A stretch of 64,000 bases of DNA from an uncultured Chlorobiaceae bacterium (GTDB taxonomy: Bacteria > Bacteroidota > Chlorobiia > Chlorobiales > Chlorobiaceae), in the NCBI GenBank assembly GCA_903869365.1, contig CAIPYV010000105.1:1-64000 (forward strand), given 5' to 3'. The position numbers and the translations under genes were made by a program. The stretch's first letter is position 1. The number at the start of each line of letters is the position of its first letter. The notes beneath the pieces are model-generated. The model was not told where the DNA came from. It saw only the letters and a program-made list of their open reading frames with translations, and made no database searches. Shown here piece by piece: positions 53,765-64,000 of this stretch.

Positions 53765-54850
53765 TCAGGAGGTTATATAGAGGTAATCGTAATGAATCAG
53801 GGGTTTCTGATCTTTAAGCCCTATGATGGCCATTGTTTTTTCTGAGCTGTATTGCGCCATACCGTAGCCAATGACGGTGCCGTCTGTAGCGCATACCTTG
53901 ATAATGTCACCTTTCAGGAAACGCCCTTCAATCGACTCAATACCAACAGGGAGCAGGCTGTTGGCGCGCTCTCCGGCTACCAGCGCCATTTCAGCGCCCA
54001 TGTTGACGGTGACCGCTCCCTTTTCCATCCCTTCGCTATTGGCAATCCAACGTTTTGGCCCGTGCGTTGCTTTTTGAGGCAGAAATTTTGTTCCGTTTTG
54101 TTCTCCCCCAAGAATGGAAAGGAGAATATCGGGGGTGCGTCCGTTAGCGATATGAACGGTGATGCCGAGCCGTGAAAGCTTATGCGCTATATGGCACTTG
54201 GTCAGCATTCCCCCTCGTCCGAATTCTGATTTGCCCGGATGGATATACTGGTGAAAATGTTTTGTCGATGGGTCAATGACGGGGATGATGGTGCCGTTCC
54301 CTGTTTTCATGTCAAAGAGACCGTCAACATGTGAAAGAATGATATAGCCCTCAACATCCATCATTGATGCGATGAGGCCGGAGAGTTCATCATTGTCGGT
54401 AAACATCAGCTCGGTCACTGAAACGGCATCGTTTTCATTGACAACAGGAATAATGTTCTGTTGCAGAAGGGAGCTGAAGCAGGTTTGCATGTTGAGGTAG
54501 TGTAGGCGGTCGCTGAAATCACTTTTGGTTACAAGGATCTGTGCGGTAACCAGACCGTGTTTGCTGAAAAGCTCGTTGTAGGTGCTGATCAGCTTGATCT
54601 GCCCCGTTGAAGCAAGTACCTGTCGCGCAGCAACCGGCGCGATGGTACCCGAGAGTTTGACAACCGAACGTCCAGCGCCGACAGCACCCGATGAGACAAG
54701 GATAATCTGGATCCCTTGCATCTGCAGTTCAGCTATCTGTGCGGTCAGTTGCTGGAGAATTTCAAGGTCAAGTTCTCCTTTTTTATCGGTAATGACATTG
54801 GTGCCGACTTTTACAACAATTTTTTTATAAATCGGATGTGGATTTTTCAT
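53765..54850 (-). CDS. proB: Glutamate 5-kinase (with C-terminal PUA domain)
   Basis: KIVVKVGTNVITD...LVSSGAVGAGR...VVNENDAVS...GRGGMLTKCHIAHKL. Confidence 0.98.
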   Translation of the reverse strand: MKNPHPIYKKIVVKVGTNVITDKKGELDLEILQQLTAQIAELQMQGIQIILVSSGAVGAGRSVVKLSGTIAPVAARQVLASTGQIKLISTYNELFSKHGLVTAQILVTKSDFSDRLHYLNMQTCFSSLLQQNIIPVVNENDAVSVTELMFTDNDELSGLIASMMDVEGYIILSHVDGLFDMKTGNGTIIPVIDPSTKHFHQYIHPGKSEFGRGGMLTKCHIAHKLSRLGITVHIANGRTPDILLSILGGEQNGTKFLPQKATHGPKRWIANSEGMEKGAVTVNMGAEMALVAGERANSLLPVGIESIEGRFLKGDIIKVCATDGTVIGYGMAQYSSEKTMAIIGLKDQKPLIHYDYLYITS

Positions 54851-54853
54851 GCT

Positions 54854-55180
54854 TTAATGAACCTGTTTCTGACCGAAATGCAACCCTGCAACGCCAAGAA
54901 TAATAAGCAGCAGAGAAAAGAGTTTGATGGCACTGATACTTTCTCCGAACCAGACGACTCCGATAACAGTTATAAGAGCAGTTCCAAGTGCCGACCAGAT
55001 CGCATAGGTCACTGCGATGGGCAGTACCCTGAGTGTAAACGAAAGAAAGGTAAAGCTCAGCCCGTAAAAAAAGAAAATAAAAAGTGTTGGGGCCAGTTTA
55101 GTGCATCCGTCTGAAATTTTCAAGCATGTGGTGCCGGATACTTCAAACAGGATTGCAATAATCAGATAGATCCAGTGCAT
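54854..55180 (-). CDS. SMR-family multidrug efflux/QacE-like protein
   Basis: MHWIYLIIAILFEVSGTTCLKISDG...AVTYAIWSALGTALITVIGVVWFGESIS. Confidence 0.95.
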   Translation of the reverse strand: MHWIYLIIAILFEVSGTTCLKISDGCTKLAPTLFIFFFYGLSFTFLSFTLRVLPIAVTYAIWSALGTALITVIGVVWFGESISAIKLFSLLLIILGVAGLHFGQKQVH

Positions 55181-55356
55181 TGATAATTGAGAGAAAAAAG
55201 GTTAAAAAAAGGCCGCTGGTAGCCGGTGCATGTCAGCAGGGTAGTTTGTGTTCAACTGAAAAGATATGCATATTTGCTTCCAGATAACTTATTTTTCCGG
55301 ATGAAAATATGAGTGCCTTCCTGTAGGGTTGAAGCGTAACTTCTGGATTGTAAACG

Positions 55357-57531
55357 ATGCTGATGAGCCTTATTGATATTGCATTGCCGTTGAAGAATCC
55401 GGTATTACAGTTTTCACTGATACTGTTTATCATTCTTTTTGCACCTGTTTTCCTGAACAGGCTGAAAATCCCGAGCTTGATAAGCCTTATTATTGCCGGA
55501 GCGGCCATTGGTCCCCATGGGTTTAATTTGATGCTTCGTGACAGCAGTATTATCCTGTTTGGCACGGTTGGTTTGCTCTATATCATGTTTCTTGCAGGAT
55601 TGGAAATTGATGTTGAGGATTTTCGTAAAAACAGCCGAAACAGTATTCTGTTTGGCCTCTATACTTTTTCTATCTCCATTGTTCTTGGAATTCTTGTAGG
55701 CTTCTATATTCTCGACTTTTCGCTGTTTTCATCCATTCTTATCGGCAGTATTTTTGCCTCTCATACGCTCATTGTCTACCCGACCGTCAGTAAGCTCGGT
55801 GTTTCAATGAATAAGGCGGTCACTATTGCTATTGGCGGCACCATTATCACTGATACTCTTGCTTTGCTGGTTCTGGCAGTTATTGCCGGAATGTCGTCAG
55901 GGGAGTTGATGACTGGATTCTGGATAAGGCTTTTGATTGGTATAACGCTTTTCAGTCTTGTTGTTCTGCTGCTTTTTCCTTTGATGGCCCGTTGGTTTTT
56001 CAAGCGTTTTGATGACAGTGTTCTCCAGTATCTCTTTGTTTTGGCCATGGTTTTTTTCGGTGGTTTTCTTGCGGAAGCCGCTGGTGTTGAGGCCATTATC
56101 GGTGCATTTTTCAGCGGACTCGCTCTGAACCGTCTGATTCCCCGTACATCGCCGCTTATGAACAGAATCAAGTTTGTCGGCAATGCGCTGTTTATTCCGT
56201 TTTTTTTGATTGGTGTCGGGATGCTTATTGATATTCGCGCTTTTTTTAAGGATTATAACACGATAAAGGTTGCTGCGGTTATAACGGTCGCCGCTACAGT
56301 GGCAAAATATCTTTCAGCGTGGATTACCCAGAAAATGTTTGGTTTTTCGCTTGATCAACGCAGGCTGATTTTTGGCCTCATAAGTGCTCATGCGGCATTG
56401 GCGCTTGCAACAGTGTTGATCGGTTATAACATTATTACCGGTTACACCCTTAAAGGCGATCCAGTAAGATTGCTTGATGAGAGCGTTTTGAACGGTACTA
56501 TACTGTTTATTCTTATAACCTGTACTCTGGCTACCATTATAGGCGAGAAAGGTGCGCAGAATATTGCTCTTGCTGATACTGTTGATGAGGTTGCTGAAAC
56601 CGGTATGGCGCATACTGAAGAGCGTATACTGATTCCCATGAACGATATCAGCACGGTTGAGGAGCTGGTCAATCTCAGCGTAACCGTAAAATCGAAGAAG
56701 GACAAACGTGGGATTTATGCTCTTCATGTAGCAGACAACACCATGAGTGACGAAGCTGCAGAAAAGCATGCCGGAAAAATTCTTGAAAAAGCAGTGGTTG
56801 CAGCATCGTCTATCGATTACGATATGACAAGGTTGATTCGTTATGACAGCAATGTGGTTAACGGAATTACCGGTGTAATCCGGGAGCAGAAAATAACGGA
56901 TCTTATCTTAGGATTGCATCAACAGAGTATTCTTACCGATAGCTTGCTTGGCAGTGCATCCGCAAATATTCTTGGCCGGTGTAATATCACAACCTTTATT
57001 TATAAACCGGTTCAGCCCCTCGCTACCATCAAGCGCACGATTGTCGTTATTCCCGCGGGAGCTGAAAATGAAATCGGGTTTGTGCACTGGATGGAGAAGG
57101 TGATCAACATCATAAAAAATACTGGATCAAAACTTGTGGTTTATGCAACAAAACAAACACTCATTTATTTGAAAGAGGCCTATTTCCCAAGCATTTCCAA
57201 TGCAGAATACAAACTTTTCAAGGAGTGGGATGATTTTCTCGTTCTTTCGAGGGAGATAAAAAATGACGATAACCTGATTGTTGTGATGAGCAGGAAAAAT
57301 AATTTATCCTATCACAGTAAAATGGCAAAGATGCCGGTCTACCTTAACAGGTATTTCCAGAAAAACAGTTTTATTCTGGTTTACCCTGTTCAGACGGTTA
57401 TAGCGGATGATACCTGTGAGGGTACAACTGTTCTTCCTGTCAAAAAAACTTTTTTAAGTTTTGAGGGGATTGGACAAATTCTTGAAAAAGTGTACAAAAG
57501 AAAGAAGCATGACTCCTCGGATGAACCCTGA
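55357..57531 (+). CDS. CPA2-type cation:proton antiporter with C-terminal Usp-like region
   Basis: LKIPSLISLIIAGAAIGPHGFNLM; SHTLIVYPTVSKLG; GGFLAEAAGVEAIIGAFFSGLALNRLI. Confidence 0.92.
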   Translation: MLMSLIDIALPLKNPVLQFSLILFIILFAPVFLNRLKIPSLISLIIAGAAIGPHGFNLMLRDSSIILFGTVGLLYIMFLAGLEIDVEDFRKNSRNSILFGLYTFSISIVLGILVGFYILDFSLFSSILIGSIFASHTLIVYPTVSKLGVSMNKAVTIAIGGTIITDTLALLVLAVIAGMSSGELMTGFWIRLLIGITLFSLVVLLLFPLMARWFFKRFDDSVLQYLFVLAMVFFGGFLAEAAGVEAIIGAFFSGLALNRLIPRTSPLMNRIKFVGNALFIPFFLIGVGMLIDIRAFFKDYNTIKVAAVITVAATVAKYLSAWITQKMFGFSLDQRRLIFGLISAHAALALATVLIGYNIITGYTLKGDPVRLLDESVLNGTILFILITCTLATIIGEKGAQNIALADTVDEVAETGMAHTEERILIPMNDISTVEELVNLSVTVKSKKDKRGIYALHVADNTMSDEAAEKHAGKILEKAVVAASSIDYDMTRLIRYDSNVVNGITGVIREQKITDLILGLHQQSILTDSLLGSASANILGRCNITTFIYKPVQPLATIKRTIVVIPAGAENEIGFVHWMEKVINIIKNTGSKLVVYATKQTLIYLKEAYFPSISNAEYKLFKEWDDFLVLSREIKNDDNLIVVMSRKNNLSYHSKMAKMPVYLNRYFQKNSFILVYPVQTVIADDTCEGTTVLPVKKTFLSFEGIGQILEKVYKRKKHDSSDEP

Positions 57532-57674
57532 TATGCCAAAGCCTGTTTTTTGACTTTGGAAATTTCGCAAGGCTTCATATTATTTGGTCATCAAGGCCGA
57601 TGTCTCGGTATTGGGTGAGGCAACTATCAGCCTCTCCGGTATATTCCTGAGAGATAAATTAATGTAGTGGATTT

Positions 57675-58235
57675 ATGATATTAGCGATCAACATTTATAG
57701 TGACGATATACTTCGAAAGAAAGCCAAGCCTCTGAAGGGTATCGACAGTGGCACTGAAGAGCTGGTAGCCTTTATGTTTGAGACGATGCGCAATGCTTCG
57801 GGTATCGGTCTTGCAGCTCCCCAGGTCGGACATTCGGTTCGGCTGCTTGTACTTGATATTTCAGGTCTTGCCAATTATCCCGATGCAAAGCCGATGGTTG
57901 TGATTAACCCCCATATTCTTGCTGTCAGGGGCTACAACGATATGGAAGAGGGTTGTTTAAGCCTGCCCGGTGTGAAGGGGGACGTTGAACGTCCGGCTGC
58001 TATTACCCTGAAATATCGTAATGAGCATTTTGAAGAGATGACCGGGGAATTTTCCGGAATGTACGCAAGGGTGCTTCAGCATGAGATAGATCATCTCAAC
58101 GGCACACTCTTTGTCGACAGAATGGAGAAGCGTGACCGGAGAAAAATCCAGAAAGAGCTGGATGCCTTTGTTGCGGGCAGTGTGACTGCTGCCTACCCCA
58201 TTGCGCGTAAGCAACTTACAGCCAAATCCTCTTGA
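57675..58235 (+). CDS. def: Peptide deformylase
   Basis: [35 protein letters not shown]. Confidence 0.98.
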   Translation: MILAINIYSDDILRKKAKPLKGIDSGTEELVAFMFETMRNASGIGLAAPQVGHSVRLLVLDISGLANYPDAKPMVVINPHILAVRGYNDMEEGCLSLPGVKGDVERPAAITLKYRNEHFEEMTGEFSGMYARVLQHEIDHLNGTLFVDRMEKRDRRKIQKELDAFVAGSVTAAYPIARKQLTAKSS

Positions 58236-59182
58236 GTGCCATGCGGATTATTTTTATGGGCACGCCGCAGTTCGCTGTTCCTTCGCTGAAGGCTATTGCT
58301 GCAGCAGATGATCACTTCGAGCTGGTTCTGGTTGTTACCGGATCAGATAAACCCCGCAGGAATAAACATGCTGAGGCTGAACCCTCTCCAGTAAAACAGA
58401 CCGCAATGTCTCTTGGGTTTACGGTCTATGAAACTGACGATGTTACAAGCCAGGAATTCGCCGACATTGTAGCGGCTCAGAGAGCAGATGTCATAGTCGT
58501 GGCTGCTTTCCGTATTCTGCCGTCCGCGGTGTTTGAGCAGGCCTCCCTTGGTGCGTTTAACCTTCACGCATCATTGCTTCCGGCTTACCGCGGAGCAGCC
58601 CCGATTAATTGGGCAATGATCAAGGGTGAACACGAAACTGGTGTCACCACATTTTTTCTCCAGCAAAGGGTCGATACCGGTAATGTTATACTACAGGAAA
58701 AAATGCTTATAGAGCCTGCTGAAAATGCCACAGATCTTGCCACCCGCCTGTCAGAGGCCGGTGCTCGTATAGTTGTCGATACGCTTCACTTGATTGCTTC
58801 ACGCAAGGTGGTGGTATATCGTCAGGATGAAACCCTTGTTTCCAAAGCGCCAAAACTTACCCGTGACAATACTCGTATAAAGTGGTCCCAATCGGCCAAA
58901 GCTGTCAATGATTTTATCAGGGGTCTTGCCATGAAGCCAACGGCCTGGACAACCTTCAATGGGAAAACCATGAAGATATTCAAGGCCATAGCAGCTCCTT
59001 CTCCTGAAACAACGCCAGCCTCTCCGGGAACGATTGTTGTTGAACATGGAAGACTTTACGCATCCTGTTCTGATGGCTGGCTTGAGCTTCTGTCGCTCCA
59101 GCTTGAAGGCCGGAAACCTATGGAAGCATCTGAGTTTCTCAGGGGCTTTCGTCATGACCATCAGCAGCAGTTCTTTGTCTAG
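58232..59182 (+). CDS. fmt: Methionyl-tRNA formyltransferase
   Basis: [64 protein letters not shown]. Confidence 0.98.
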   Translation: MSAMRIIFMGTPQFAVPSLKAIAAADDHFELVLVVTGSDKPRRNKHAEAEPSPVKQTAMSLGFTVYETDDVTSQEFADIVAAQRADVIVVAAFRILPSAVFEQASLGAFNLHASLLPAYRGAAPINWAMIKGEHETGVTTFFLQQRVDTGNVILQEKMLIEPAENATDLATRLSEAGARIVVDTLHLIASRKVVVYRQDETLVSKAPKLTRDNTRIKWSQSAKAVNDFIRGLAMKPTAWTTFNGKTMKIFKAIAAPSPETTPASPGTIVVEHGRLYASCSDGWLELLSLQLEGRKPMEASEFLRGFRHDHQQQFFV

Positions 59183-59260
59183 CGACTCTGCCATGTCACA
59201 ATCGTATTAATTGCTTATATTCCTCACCTTAAATTTTTATCAGAATCTAACGCTTATTTT

Positions 59261-61078
59261 ATGGCATTGTCCAGTACAGAAGTTAATCGTCTCAGGAACT
59301 TCTGCATTATCGCTCATATTGATCATGGAAAGTCCACACTGGCCGACCGCCTGCTGGAAGTAACCCACACTCTTGACCGTACTCAGATGGCCTCCGCACA
59401 GGTCCTTGATGATATGGATCTTGAACGGGAGCGTGGTATTACCATCAAAAGCCATGCAGTTCAGATGAAGTACAAAGCTGCAGATGGTTGCGATTATACA
59501 TTAAACCTGATCGATACTCCCGGTCACGTTGACTTCAGTTATGAAGTTTCCCGTTCACTTGCCGCCTGCGAAGGAGCGCTCCTTATTGTTGATGCCACCC
59601 AGGGAGTAGAAGCTCAGACCATTGCCAATCTCTATCTTGCCATCGAAGCCGGTCTTGAAATTATACCAGTTATCAATAAAATTGATCTTCCATCCTCGGA
59701 TGTGGAGGGAGTTGCCCGCCAGATCATGGATCTTGTCGGCATTAAACGTCAGGATATTCTTCAGGTATCGGCTAAAGCCGGCCTCGGGATTACTGAACTG
59801 ATGGAAGCCATTATCGCTCGAGTTCCAGCACCTGCCGACAATAATCATCTTCCTTTGAGAGCCCTGATTTTTGATTCGGTTTTTGATGCCTATCGTGGCG
59901 TGGTTGTCTATCTTCGTATTGTTGAAGGATCGCTTAAAAAGGGTGACAAGGTCAAATTTTTTGCCAGCGAAAAGGTATTTCTTGCTGACGAAATAGGGGT
60001 CATGGGCATGAAGAGGCAGCCCAAAAATCTCCTTGAATCAGGAGATGTCGGCTATCTGATCTGTTCCATCAAGGATGTCAAGGATGCTAAAGTCGGCGAC
60101 ACGGTGACGCTTGTCGATTCTCCTGCAAAAGAGCGTCTTGAGGGATACAAGGAGGTCAAACCAATGGTCTTCAGTGGACTCTATCCGATTAACTCGAATG
60201 AATTTGAGGATCTTCGCGAATCGCTTGAAAAGCTTGCCCTGAACGATGCCTCTCTTGTCTATACCCCCGAAACATCCGTTGCTCTGGGTTTCGGGTTCAG
60301 ATGCGGATTTCTCGGTCTGCTGCACATGGAAATTGTTCAGGAGCGTCTGGAACGTGAATATGGAGTCAATATCATTACTACGGTGCCAAACGTTGAGTAT
60401 CGCGTTGTTTTGACCAATTCAGAAGTGGTGATTGTCGACAACCCATCCAAGATGCCCAATACGACGAGGATAAATCTTGTTGAAGAGCCCTATGTCAGCA
60501 TGCAGATTATTACGCTTGCCGACTATATCGGTAATATCATGAAGCTTGGCATGGAACGTCGCGGCGATTACAAAACTACTGATTATCTCGATACCACAAG
60601 AGTGATCATGCATTTTGATTTTCCTCTATCAGAAATTGTGTTTGACTTTCATGACAGGCTCAAATCAATTTCAAAAGGCTATGCTTCAATGGATTACGAA
60701 TACATCGGCTACCGCGAATCCGATCTGGTTAAACTCGATGTGCTGCTGAATGGTGATGCAGTCGATGCACTTTCGATAGTTGTTCACCACTCGAAAGCTT
60801 ATGACTGGGGTAAAAAGCTGTGCCTGAAGTTGAAAGGGATTATTCCCAAACAGATGTATGAAGTTGCTATCCAGGCAGCCATCGGCAGCAAAATTATTTC
60901 GCGTGAAACCATATCGGCCATGAGGAAAAACGTGCTGGCGAAATGTTATGGTGGTGATATCAGTAGAAAACGCAAGTTGCTTGAAAAACAGAAAGAGGGA
61001 AAAAAACGCATGAAACAGGTTGGCAGGGTAGAGGTTCCGCAGGAGGCGTTCCTTGCGTTATTGAATATTGATGAGTAG
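59261..61078 (+). CDS. lepA: Elongation factor 4 (LepA)
   Basis: [23 protein letters not shown]-type motif ([25 protein letters not shown]); [14 protein letters not shown]-term [38 protein letters not shown]. Confidence 0.99.
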   Translation: MALSSTEVNRLRNFCIIAHIDHGKSTLADRLLEVTHTLDRTQMASAQVLDDMDLERERGITIKSHAVQMKYKAADGCDYTLNLIDTPGHVDFSYEVSRSLAACEGALLIVDATQGVEAQTIANLYLAIEAGLEIIPVINKIDLPSSDVEGVARQIMDLVGIKRQDILQVSAKAGLGITELMEAIIARVPAPADNNHLPLRALIFDSVFDAYRGVVVYLRIVEGSLKKGDKVKFFASEKVFLADEIGVMGMKRQPKNLLESGDVGYLICSIKDVKDAKVGDTVTLVDSPAKERLEGYKEVKPMVFSGLYPINSNEFEDLRESLEKLALNDASLVYTPETSVALGFGFRCGFLGLLHMEIVQERLEREYGVNIITTVPNVEYRVVLTNSEVVIVDNPSKMPNTTRINLVEEPYVSMQIITLADYIGNIMKLGMERRGDYKTTDYLDTTRVIMHFDFPLSEIVFDFHDRLKSISKGYASMDYEYIGYRESDLVKLDVLLNGDAVDALSIVVHHSKAYDWGKKLCLKLKGIIPKQMYEVAIQAAIGSKIISRETISAMRKNVLAKCYGGDISRKRKLLEKQKEGKKRMKQVGRVEVPQEAFLALLNIDE

Positions 61079-61128
61079 CGTTTGCTCCCCAAAGAAGATT
61101 TTATTAAACGAATCAAAAATCTACATCA

Positions 61129-61959
61129 TTGAATAATCAGAAAGGAAAACCGGAAAAAAAACATTCAAGAGAGTGGTTTGAGGCTCTTATTATAGCAGCG
61201 ATATTTGCGACCATTCTTCGTGTTTTTGTCGTTGAGTCTTACCGAATTCCAACAGGCTCGATGGAAAGTACTCTCCTTGCTGGAGATTTTCTTTTTGTCA
61301 ATAAGTATGTCTATGGTCCTAAAATACCCTTTACCGATATTCGGCTGCCTGGAGTTAAAAAGGTTGATCGTGGGGATATTATTGTGTTCAAGTTTCCCAA
61401 AGATCGATCACTGAACTATATCAAGCGTTGTGTTGCTCTCAGTGGAGATACCCTCGAGATTCATGGTCAGCAGCTCTCAGTCAATAAAAAATTGTCACCT
61501 CTGCCGCCGCATGCTCAGTTTATTGGAAACCGAATGGCAGCTGGAGACGGAGATTATATGATATTTCCACAGTTTTCAAACTTTAACAAGGATAATTACG
61601 GACCGATACGTATTCCCCGCAAAGGAGATATCGTACGATTGACCCCTTTAAACTATCCACTCTACAGTGCGCTCATTGCTGATGAAGGACATGAGGTAAG
61701 TTTACAGGGCCGATCGGTCTTTATCGATGGCGCACCTGTTCAGAACTACACCGTTCAGTCAAACTACTATTTTGCAATGGGTGACAATCGGGATAACAGT
61801 CTTGACAGTCGTTTCTGGGGCTTTTTGCCGGAAAAAGATATTGTCGGTCAGGCGCTTATGGTTTACTGGTCATGGAATCCTGATTTGTCACTGTTCACCG
61901 ATCTGGTGAGCAAAATCGGTTCTATCCGCCTGGAGCGTACGGGGTTAATGGTTCATTGA
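61129..61959 (+). CDS. lepB: Signal peptidase I
   Basis: VESYRIPTGSMESTLLAGDFLFVNKYVYG; YIKRCVALSGDTLEI; YFAMGDNRDNSLDSRFWGFLPE; TTG start. Confidence 0.97.
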   Translation: MNNQKGKPEKKHSREWFEALIIAAIFATILRVFVVESYRIPTGSMESTLLAGDFLFVNKYVYGPKIPFTDIRLPGVKKVDRGDIIVFKFPKDRSLNYIKRCVALSGDTLEIHGQQLSVNKKLSPLPPHAQFIGNRMAAGDGDYMIFPQFSNFNKDNYGPIRIPRKGDIVRLTPLNYPLYSALIADEGHEVSLQGRSVFIDGAPVQNYTVQSNYYFAMGDNRDNSLDSRFWGFLPEKDIVGQALMVYWSWNPDLSLFTDLVSKIGSIRLERTGLMVH

Positions 61960-62381
61960 GCAGGTCGTTTCTCTGCAAGAATTTTTTCGCAGAGGGCACT
62001 TGTGGATGAAATTCGCTCATCGCTGCTGAAAAGAAGCCGCTGCAGGTTGGGATATGGTATATACAGGGTATTGATTATAATGGTAGGGCTGGCAACCTGA
62101 GCTCTACTTTCAGACATGTTCGCTTTTGTAAGTTCGATATGATGCAGGGTGACGGAGTCAAGAACTAACCCTGATTTGAGTGATGTAATACTGACATTCC
62201 AGGTATTGCCGGATACTCTCCGGACCGATCGGGTCAGGTTTTTTTTGAAATCGGCATTCAGATAGATATTGGTGGTAAGGTAAAGCAAAAGATATCCAGC
62301 TGGAAAAAGCATGCCCGGGGAAAGCATAAAGGCTTTCAGCCAGTTTAAGAGGAAGTTTTTTCTATGGGACAGGAGGGGCAT
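61953..62381 (-). CDS. Hypothetical membrane-anchored protein (AsmA-like N-terminus?)
   Basis: Single N-terminal TM helix then a beta-rich region; convergent with lepB. Confidence 0.5.
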   Translation of the reverse strand: MPLLSHRKNFLLNWLKAFMLSPGMLFPAGYLLLYLTTNIYLNADFKKNLTRSVRRVSGNTWNVSITSLKSGLVLDSVTLHHIELTKANMSESRAQVASPTIIINTLYIPYPNLQRLLFSSDERISSTSALCEKILAEKRPAQ

Positions 62382-62498
62382 GCTTACAGATGACTTTCGG
62401 CAGTTTCCGGAGAGTAAAGGAGGATATCTTTTCTACAATACAAAATATTTTTTTTATTACGGTACATTGTAAACAATAACAAACAGCTTCCTCTTTTT

Positions 62499-63989
62499 AT
62501 GCCACTACAAAACAGGCATGGTCACTATCTTCTCAAGCCGCTCTTCAAGGAGGTTCATGCTGATACAGAGACGCCGGTTTCAGTATATCTCAAACTTAAA
62601 CGACCCTTTTCATGTCTGCTCGAATCGGTCGAAGGAGAGGAGCTTCTTGCCCGGTTTTCCTATATTGCCATAGATCCGGTCGCTATCCTCAGAGGTTCAG
62701 TGAGTGGCCCGGCAGATATCGAAATTCTTGATGAGAAATTTCATGATCTTGGACGAATCGCCCGGGAGGAAACAAATCTCCGTGTAACAATTGACCGGTG
62801 TCTTGCAGCTTTTGATACCGAAGAGATACCGAAAAAAAAGAACGGTGCCCCCCAGATGATAACATCAGGGGTTTTTGGTTATTTCGGTTACGATGCCATG
62901 CATCTTGTCGAAAGAATCCCAAAACCAGAATTGCCCGATCCGGCCGGGATGCCCGATATCTTTCTTCTTTTTTGTGATACGCTTGTCATATTCGATAATA
63001 TTCTGCGCAAGGTCTTCATTGTATCCAATTACCTTGACGATATCGACAAACCAGTTGCTTTGAAAAAAATAGAGCTGATTGCGGAACAGATGTTCAGACC
63101 GCTTCAGCGTTCAGAGATTACGTTCCAGTCCGAACAACCAGAGGAAGTGGTTTCCAACACGCCAAGAGAAGAGTATCTGCAGAAAGTTGGAAAGGCCAAA
63201 GAATACATTCTGGCAGGAGATATTTTTCAGGTACAGATTTCACAGCGCCTCAAGCGTACCCTGAATACCCGTGCTTTCGATGTTTATCGGATGCTGAGAA
63301 CCATCAATCCTTCGCCCTATCTCTACTACTTTGATTTGAGAGAGTTTGAAATTGTTGGTTCATCCCCTGAACTGCTTGTTAAGGTTGAACGTGATGTTGC
63401 CGGGCGACGGATGGTAGACACTCGCCCAATTGCAGGCACAAGACATCGCGGAAACAGTTTTGAAGAGGATGAAAGAATTGCTCAAGAACTGCTTGCTGAT
63501 GAAAAAGAACTGGCCGAGCATCTCATGCTTATTGATCTCAGCAGAAACGATATTGGCAGAATAGCTAAAATCGGCACTGTCGAAACCAATGAGATGATGG
63601 TTGTTGAAAAATATTCCCATGTCATGCATATTGTCAGTAATGTTCGCGGCGAACTCCGTGATGACCTCGGTACAATGGATGCCTTCTGGTCTTGTTTCCC
63701 AGCCGGCACCCTTACTGGAGCTCCAAAGGTTCGTGCCATGGAGATTATCTATGAGCTTGAAAAGGAAAAACGTGGACTCTATGGCGGTGCTGTAGGATTT
63801 CTTGATTTTAAAGGAAATCTGAAGACCGCAATTGCCATCCGGACTATGGTTATTGAGGATGCAACGATATACTTTCAGGCAGCCGGTGGTATTGTTGCTG
63901 ACTCAACACCCGAGGCCGAGTATCAAGAGACAATGAATAAAATGAAAGCGGGATTAACTGCCGTTGAAAATATTGAGGCTTTATCGTAA
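62499..63989 (+). CDS. trpE: Anthranilate synthase component I
   Basis: YILAGDIFQVQISQRLKR; PSPYLYYFDLREFEIVGSSPELLVKVE; RPIAGTRHRG; AGTLTGAPKVRAMEIIYELEKEKRGLYGGAVGFLDF. Confidence 0.97.
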   Translation: MPLQNRHGHYLLKPLFKEVHADTETPVSVYLKLKRPFSCLLESVEGEELLARFSYIAIDPVAILRGSVSGPADIEILDEKFHDLGRIAREETNLRVTIDRCLAAFDTEEIPKKKNGAPQMITSGVFGYFGYDAMHLVERIPKPELPDPAGMPDIFLLFCDTLVIFDNILRKVFIVSNYLDDIDKPVALKKIELIAEQMFRPLQRSEITFQSEQPEEVVSNTPREEYLQKVGKAKEYILAGDIFQVQISQRLKRTLNTRAFDVYRMLRTINPSPYLYYFDLREFEIVGSSPELLVKVERDVAGRRMVDTRPIAGTRHRGNSFEEDERIAQELLADEKELAEHLMLIDLSRNDIGRIAKIGTVETNEMMVVEKYSHVMHIVSNVRGELRDDLGTMDAFWSCFPAGTLTGAPKVRAMEIIYELEKEKRGLYGGAVGFLDFKGNLKTAIAIRTMVIEDATIYFQAAGGIVADSTPEAEYQETMNKMKAGLTAVENIEALS

Positions 63990-64000
63990 CATTAATAAAT

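Noticed and set aside
55557-55580. TGGCACGGTTGGTTTGC sigma-54-like sequence
   Set aside because: Spacing is wrong by about 2 nt and it lies inside the antiporter CDS.
57580-57665. Small dyads (CCGATGTCTCGG, GAGGC...GCCTC) upstream of def
   Set aside because: Short stems, not convincingly a riboswitch or terminator; could be chance.

Overview
This 64 kb window is chromosomal DNA from a green sulfur bacterium (Chlorobiaceae). The diagnostic gene is fmoA (Fenna-Matthews-Olson antenna protein, minus strand, ~28.8-29.9 kb). From ~6.9 kb onward it is mostly dense housekeeping sequence: hisF, menA, aguA/aguB, mdh, rplU-rpmA, mutS, purT, lnt, ispE, proS, prmC-hrcA-grpE-dnaJ, malic enzyme, gap, mpl, proBA, def-fmt-lepA-lepB, trpE. 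The first ~6.9 kb is an accessory/defence-like region. It holds the start of a type III restriction-modification methylase, decayed DUF3800 and toxin-antitoxin remnants, and a 1118-aa protein combining a calcineurin-like metallophosphoesterase, a NACHT/STAND NTPase and a C-terminal FGE/C-type-lectin-like domain. The last ~100 bp of that gene look like the variable region of a diversity-generating retroelement (DGR), although no reverse transcriptase or template repeat is present in the window. The strongest noncoding signal is at 17382-17492: a near-consensus sigma-54 promoter followed by a ~85-nt segment made of three consecutive hairpins, the last an intrinsic terminator. It is a candidate sigma-54-dependent small RNA. 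Two adjacent type II toxin-antitoxin modules lie at 24.0-25.3 kb. All family calls come from reading motifs by eye; no searches were run.
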